Part shown: positions 6,336 to 10,211 of the stretch, one piece after another
Layout: each line of letters begins with the position of its first letter
How positions within the stretch are numbered: position 1 is the first letter of the stretch
Source of the DNA: Acholeplasmataceae bacterium
GTDB taxonomy: Bacteria; Bacillota_I; Bacilli_A; Acholeplasmatales; Acholeplasmataceae
DNA: 10,211 bases
Assembly (NCBI GenBank): GCA_016934175.1
Contig: JAFGTI010000098.1
Coordinates: 1 to 10,211 of the forward strand
Direction: 5' to 3'
Made by a program: the position numbers and the translations under genes
Notes under the pieces: generated by a model
What the model saw: the letters and a program-made list of their open reading frames with translations, nothing else
Database searches by the model: none
What the model was told of the DNA's origin: nothing

Positions 6336-8675
6336 ATGCGCACACTTAAACTTCTCATCATGCCGATTTTTATGGTTATCGTGGCAATTATAGCAACATC
6401 ATGTGCAAACAATATCGTTTTTACAATTTATTTTGATTCAAATGGGGGGAGTGATGTGATGTCAATCACATCCGATGGAGCCTCTATGGTTAGCATTCCA
6501 GAAGATCCAAACAAAGAAGGATTTATTTTTGATGGGTGGTTTTGGGATAATGGAACTTTTGAGATGCCTTTTACAGCGAATTCGATAATGGATACACCCA
6601 TATCAAGTAATATGACTGTTTATGCTAAATGGAGCCTCATTGGATATGAAATTAACTATGTTCTAAATGGAGGAATAAATCCTCCAAGTAATCCAACAAC
6701 ATATGATTCTGAAACTGTGACTTTGAATATCTCGGATCCAACACAAATTGGGCATCAATTTGAAGGGTGGTATCTTGATGAAGATCTGACGCAAATCTTT
6801 ACTTTTGAATCATCAATGGAAACAGACATCACGTTATATGCAAAATGGAGTATAAATAGTTACACTTTACAATATCTAGATAATGATGGCACGGTATTAT
6901 ATACTTCTATTTATGAATATGGTGCAAGCCTGAGTGGAGTTGTTCCACCTGTAGCAAGTAAAGAAGGATTCGACTTTGTTGAATGGAATCAAGATCTTCC
7001 ACTAACCATGCCGGCAATGGATCTAATGATTACTGCACGTTATGTTACTAAGGAATGTATTATGTCGTTCAACAGTAATGGAGGCTCTGAAATTTCAGAT
7101 CTTATTGTTTCCTATGAAAGTATAATCTATGCTCCAGAGAACCCATCTAAAGATAATTATGTATTTGGTGGATGGTATTTAGATGAAGCATTAACAGACT
7201 CCTTTAGTTTTCCAACAACAATGACAGAAGATATTCAACTTTATGCAAAATGGGAATCTTTATCATATACAATCGATTATTATATTGTTGGTGTTGATCA
7301 AATGGGAACTATCGAAATGTCTGAAGGAGAAACGATGGTTAACATCACACTTGGTGTAAGAAATTCTTCAGCGATTACATCAGAAGGTCGCTTCTTTATA
7401 TGGGGAGAAAATAGTTATTATCAATTGGCCGATGGAACGAATCAATATCAAACTTCTCCTGTAGATATTACAAACCTGTTTGATCTTGAAGAAGGGGAAC
7501 GAATTGTTGATGATGCATGGGGATCTCAAGCTGTTGCAGCGCTAACCTCTCATGGGCGTCTATTTACTTGGGGATATAACGGAAACGGATTATTGGGTGA
7601 TGAAGCGGTTGGTGAAAGAACTTATCCCGCTGAAATAACAAGTAAATTTGATTTAGATGAAGGCGACAAGATTATCAGTGTATCAATGGGAGAATACCAT
7701 GGATCAGCACTGACATCAACAGGAAGAATTTTCATGTGGGGGAGAAACCCATATGGTCAATTAGGTGATGGGACTGATGAAAATAGATTTAATCCAATAG
7801 AGATTACGAGCCAGTTCAGTTTATTAGAAGGCGAACAAATCACAGGTGTATCATTGGGAAGAAGTCATTCTTCAGCGATTACCTCAAATGGAAATGTCTT
7901 TATTTGGGGTTATAATTATCATGGAGAATTAGGTATTGGCACAGAAGATAACAGTAATATACCAATAAAAATGACGAACCAATTTAATTTAGGAGTAGGC
8001 GAACAGATTATTCAAGTTTCTTTAGGATCTGCCCACTCTTCGGCAATCACTTCGAATGGACGTATCTTCATGTGGGGATATAACGATCATGGTGAGTTGG
8101 GTGATGGAACCGAAATAGATAAAATGATTCCACTAGACATCACCAACCAATTTGATTTGGATGAAAGCGATAAAATTGTTAATGTTAGTGTAGGTCAATA
8201 TCATTCTTTAGTAGTGACGTCAAATGGTCGTGTATTTACATGGGGATATAATTATTATGGACAATTAGGGTTTGGTGAAGCAGATTATCTTGCTCACTCT
8301 GAACCAATAGAAATTACAAATAATTTTGATTTATCTCAAGGAGAAAAAATTATTTGGGGAACATTAGGAAGCTTGTTTTCATCAGCATTTACATCATCTG
8401 GGCGTATCTATACTTGGGGATGGAATAATGGTGGGCAATTAGGCGTATCATCAATAGCAAATAAATATTTACCAGTAGAAGTTACAGCTATAGATGAAAT
8501 AAACATTCATAGCGAAGATTGTGGTTATGGATTGACCATAACTGGTTACGTGCCAATTAAAGAAGGATTCACTTTTAGTGGCTGGTATATAGATGCTGGT
8601 TTAACTACACCTTATGCATTTACAACTATGCCAGATCATGCACTTAAATTATATGGTATATGGATGTTAAATTAA
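6336..8675 (+). CDS. Surface lipoprotein with InlB B-repeats and a seven-bladed RCC1 propeller
   Basis: A 779-residue predicted lipoprotein. The signal peptide ends in ATSC, giving a lipidated C23. Four InlB B-type (Listeria-Bacteroides, Flg_new) repeats follow at about 28-99, 103-171, 176-237 and 240-306, each with a beta strand, a 'GxxFxGWY' turn and a closing 'LYAKW'-like strand; the third is divergent and ends in ARYV. A fifth repeat starts near 311 but is interrupted by seven RCC1 repeats (about 330-720) with the signature TSxGRxFxWGxNxxGxLG; the blade tryptophans are W356, W412, W468, W524, W580, W636 and W694. The missing half, with EGFTFSGWY and LYGIW, appears at about 731-776 and ends the protein. 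Such modules usually mediate binding outside the cell; the ligand is unknown. No catalytic motif is seen. GGAGG at 6325-6329 sets the ATG. Confidence 0.88.
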   Translation: MRTLKLLIMPIFMVIVAIIATSCANNIVFTIYFDSNGGSDVMSITSDGASMVSIPEDPNKEGFIFDGWFWDNGTFEMPFTANSIMDTPISSNMTVYAKWSLIGYEINYVLNGGINPPSNPTTYDSETVTLNISDPTQIGHQFEGWYLDEDLTQIFTFESSMETDITLYAKWSINSYTLQYLDNDGTVLYTSIYEYGASLSGVVPPVASKEGFDFVEWNQDLPLTMPAMDLMITARYVTKECIMSFNSNGGSEISDLIVSYESIIYAPENPSKDNYVFGGWYLDEALTDSFSFPTTMTEDIQLYAKWESLSYTIDYYIVGVDQMGTIEMSEGETMVNITLGVRNSSAITSEGRFFIWGENSYYQLADGTNQYQTSPVDITNLFDLEEGERIVDDAWGSQAVAALTSHGRLFTWGYNGNGLLGDEAVGERTYPAEITSKFDLDEGDKIISVSMGEYHGSALTSTGRIFMWGRNPYGQLGDGTDENRFNPIEITSQFSLLEGEQITGVSLGRSHSSAITSNGNVFIWGYNYHGELGIGTEDNSNIPIKMTNQFNLGVGEQIIQVSLGSAHSSAITSNGRIFMWGYNDHGELGDGTEIDKMIPLDITNQFDLDESDKIVNVSVGQYHSLVVTSNGRVFTWGYNYYGQLGFGEADYLAHSEPIEITNNFDLSQGEKIIWGTLGSLFSSAFTSSGRIYTWGWNNGGQLGVSSIANKYLPVEVTAIDEINIHSEDCGYGLTITGYVPIKEGFTFSGWYIDAGLTTPYAFTTMPDHALKLYGIWMLN
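6417..7253 (+). repeat. Four tandem InlB B-repeats (coding)
   Basis: This part of the lipoprotein gene codes for four successive repeats of about 62-72 residues. Repeats 1, 2 and 4 end in YAKW and carry DGWF, EGWY or GGWY turns; repeat 3 has VEWN and ends in ARYV. They are well diverged at DNA level, suggesting old duplications. Confidence 0.8.
7323..8495 (+). repeat. Seven tandem RCC1 repeats of about 168 bases (coding)
   Basis: The TGG codons of the WG motif fall at 7401, 7569, 7737, 7905, 8073, 8241 and 8415: five intervals of exactly 168 bases and one of 174. Short stretches such as TGGGGATATAA recur in phase (blades 2, 5 and 6). Seven repeats match a closed seven-bladed RCC1 propeller. 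Confidence 0.85.
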
Positions 8676-8729
8676 TGATTTAAGAGTAGTTGAAATTCGA
8701 ATGATAATATAAAAGAGAGGAAGTTATGA

Positions 8730-9506
8730 ATGAACCAAAAACAATTAAATAAGAAAAAGTTATACAAAGAATTAAAAGAAAAATTAAATGATTTGCCTTA
8801 TGTCATCGCTGCTTGGGAGGGTGGATCTAAAGCAACTCATTTTGATGATGAGTATTCAGATCTTGATTTAGCAGTGATTGTTCAAGATGAAGAGGTTGAA
8901 ACGGCTTTTCTATTTTTCGAAGATTATTTGAATAAAAACTTCAAGATTAATCGACAATTTCGAATATCTGAACCCGCATGGCATGGATTTTCACAAGCGT
9001 TTTATTTGCTTGATGATATGCCAAAACATTTTTATGTTGACTTTGCTGTTATAAAGGAGTCAATAGAAGATAAATTTACTGATCCCAAAAGACATGGAGA
9101 TGCTTTTGTTTGGTTTGATAAAAAAATGATGAGTGAACCACACATTGAAACTGAAGAAGATGTTTTATCAAGAGCAAAAAGATTTTATCAACGTGTTTCA
9201 AATCAAGATTTTATTGTCATGACTGAAGTTGAAAAGAACTTATCAAGAAATAATTATTTAGAAGCTTATTTTGCATATTTTCAATTTGTTTATGCTTACT
9301 TAGTTCCGCTACTTAATTTAAAACATCGAAAAGAAAAAGTAGATTTTGGTATGCGATATGCTTATAGGGATTATAATCGAGATGATTGTATACTTATAGA
9401 GAAACTTATGAAAAATCAAAATATTGATGATATTAAAAATAATTATCATTTAGCAAAACTGAGATTTATTGAATTAAAAGGAGAACTATCCGAAAATTTT
9501 AGATGA
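8730..9506 (+). CDS. Nucleotidyltransferase-domain protein (aminoglycoside adenylyltransferase-like)
   Basis: A 258-residue protein with a polymerase-beta-type nucleotidyltransferase core. GGSKAT (31-36) is followed by YSDLDLAV with metal-binding D44 and D46, and D104 in FYVDFAV is a good third carboxylate. The C-terminal part (about 140-258) is mainly helical. This matches stand-alone NTP_transf_2 proteins and loosely the ANT(6)/AadE streptomycin adenylyltransferases, but those are somewhat longer, so drug resistance should not be assumed. GAGAGGAAG (8715-8723) serves the ATG at 8730; a second ATG at 8726 opens only an 8-codon frame. It starts 54 bases after the lipoprotein gene with no terminator between them, so it may be partly read through. 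It ends in TGA. No toxin- or antitoxin-like partner adjoins it. Confidence 0.8.
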   Translation: MNQKQLNKKKLYKELKEKLNDLPYVIAAWEGGSKATHFDDEYSDLDLAVIVQDEEVETAFLFFEDYLNKNFKINRQFRISEPAWHGFSQAFYLLDDMPKHFYVDFAVIKESIEDKFTDPKRHGDAFVWFDKKMMSEPHIETEEDVLSRAKRFYQRVSNQDFIVMTEVEKNLSRNNYLEAYFAYFQFVYAYLVPLLNLKHRKEKVDFGMRYAYRDYNRDDCILIEKLMKNQNIDDIKNNYHLAKLRFIELKGELSENFR

Positions 9507-9565
9507 TTTTTGAATAGGATAAGGATACTAAACACTAAATAGAGAAATAGTGATTAAATCATAGG

Positions 9566-9629
9566 GTTCTATCATCAAAAACAAAATTCTAAAAATCATG
9601 ATACAATAGCAACGAATCATTGATAGAAC
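9566..9629. repeat. 9-base inverted repeat flanking the flavodoxin promoter
   Basis: GTTCTATCA (9566-9574) and TGATAGAAC (9621-9629) are perfect inverted copies separated by 46 bases. The extended -10 element (9599-9607) and the expected transcription start (about 9614) lie between them. The arrangement could be paired operator sites; as RNA the spacer is long and no T tract follows, so a terminator is unlikely. Confidence 0.45.
9599..9607 (+). promoter_or_regulatory. Extended -10 promoter of the flavodoxin gene
   Basis: TGATACAAT is an extended -10 with one mismatch in the hexamer. No clear -35 box is seen. The inferred start near 9614 leaves a leader of about 44 bases before the GTG at 9658. 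Confidence 0.5.
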
Positions 9630-9657
9630 AAATGAAATAGAAAGGAATCCTTGTGGC

Positions 9658-10211
9658 GTGAAAAAAGCAATCATCTACTTTTTTTCTGGAACTGGCAATA
9701 CCAGAATTGCAGCAAAAGAAATCGCAGAAGAATTAAATAGCTTAAATATTGATACGATTGTTTTTGATGTGCGTAGTCCAATAAATGACGTTCCTAATCC
9801 TAATTTATATGATATTATTTTGTTTGGCTATCCCATTCATGCATTCAATGTACCACAGTTTTTTCTTGATTTTATTAAAAAGTTACCCAGTGTGAATCAT
9901 ATACCCACCTATGTTTTTAAGACCTCAGGTGAGCCATTTCGTATGAATAGTGCATCAAGTTTTTCCTTAGTGAAAAAATTAGAAAAAAAAGGATTTAATC
10001 TTTCAATGGACAAACATTTGCTTATGCCTTATCATATTATGTTTCGTTATAATGATGCTTTAGCAAAACAAATGTTTAAACATACAAAGGGCATGGCTAA
10101 GTTAATCGCTATTCTTATTCTACAAAATAATCATCAAAAACTTAAATACAACCCGTTTTATGTAATGCTGCATTATCTATTTAGAATACAATGGATTGGG
10201 GCGAAACTTAA
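9658..10211 (+). CDS. EFR1-like flavodoxin-domain protein, N-terminal part
   Basis: The frame is open from GTG 9658 to the window end (184 codons, no stop), so the C terminus is missing. An AAAGGA site lies 11 bases upstream, a slightly long spacing; no other in-frame start fits. The N terminus is a flavodoxin fold: FFSGTGNTRIAA (8-19) is the FMN phosphate-binding loop, and LFGYPIHAFNVPQFF is the strand-loop region that packs on the isoalloxazine ring. KTSGEP follows at about residue 88. EFR1-family proteins continue with a pair of 4Fe-4S ferredoxin motifs after about 180 residues; that part would lie just outside the window, so I cannot confirm it. The likely role is low-potential electron transfer in the cytoplasm. 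A plain flavodoxin is less likely because the visible part already exceeds the usual 140-170 residues. Confidence 0.8.
   Translation, partial: MKKAIIYFFSGTGNTRIAAKEIAEELNSLNIDTIVFDVRSPINDVPNPNLYDIILFGYPIHAFNVPQFFLDFIKKLPSVNHIPTYVFKTSGEPFRMNSASSFSLVKKLEKKGFNLSMDKHLLMPYHIMFRYNDALAKQMFKHTKGMAKLIAILILQNNHQKLKYNPFYVMLHYLFRIQWIGAKL

Noticed and set aside
7323..8495. Regular 168-base repeats considered as a CRISPR-like or non-coding array
   Set aside because: The period is a whole number of codons, the frame is open throughout and the repeats encode RCC1 blades.
8676..8729. Possible promoter (TGATAATAT) before the nucleotidyltransferase gene
   Set aside because: The hexamer matches only 4 of 6 consensus bases and its start point would fall on the ribosome site, so it is too weak to list.
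8726..8752. ATG four bases before the nucleotidyltransferase start, opening a short frame
   Set aside because: It codes only eight residues before TAA and overlaps the real start at 8730; the ribosome site suits both, but only the second gives a conserved protein.
9533..9552. Hairpin CACTA/TAGTG after the nucleotidyltransferase gene
   Set aside because: The stem is only 5 pairs, has a 10-base loop and no T tract follows, so I do not call it a terminator.

Overview
This is an AT-rich window from a low-GC Gram-positive-type bacterium. The genes start with strong AGGAGG-type ribosome sites. TGA is used as a true stop (end of nqrB and of the nucleotidyltransferase gene) and tryptophan is read from TGG, so this is not a UGA=Trp mycoplasma. 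The mix of genes (RNF/NQR-type membrane complex, InlB-repeat lipoprotein, EFR1-like flavodoxin) fits Firmicutes or the Acholeplasma/Izemoplasma/Haloplasma side of Mollicutes. That placement is inference; there is no rRNA or other marker gene here.

Layout. Positions 1-1010 (+) hold the 3' end of a pyridoxamine-phosphate-oxidase-like (FMN split-barrel) gene, followed after 23 bases by a complete SagB/ThcOx-type nitroreductase gene. A hairpin at 1035-1061 separates these from a convergent five-gene operon on the minus strand (4903 down to 1067): nqrB, nqrC, nqrD, nqrE, nqrF. The genes either overlap or lie 11-12 bases apart. The operon has its own extended -10 promoter at 4976-4984, directly before nqrB, so nqrA, normally the first gene, is missing. 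A 288-base divergent region (4904-5191) leads into a plus-strand series: a beta-lactamase-fold serine hydrolase (5192-6199) closed by a strong terminator; a 779-residue lipoprotein with InlB B-repeats and a seven-bladed RCC1 propeller (6336-8675); an aminoglycoside-type nucleotidyltransferase (8730-9506); and an EFR1-like flavodoxin gene cut by the window end (9658 onward).

How it fits together. NqrF would take electrons from NADH (2Fe-2S, FAD). The four cysteines of NqrD and NqrE would carry them across the membrane through a shared 2Fe-2S cluster, and the covalent FMN sites of NqrC (T168) and probably NqrB (T147) would receive them. Without NqrA, and with a short NqrB N terminus, the usual quinone end of the machine is not visible, so the final acceptor may differ. 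Several neighbours are also flavoproteins (split barrel, nitroreductase, flavodoxin), but no direct link is shown. The lipoprotein is the most unusual single gene: seven blades at an almost exact 56-residue period seem to be inserted inside a fifth InlB repeat.
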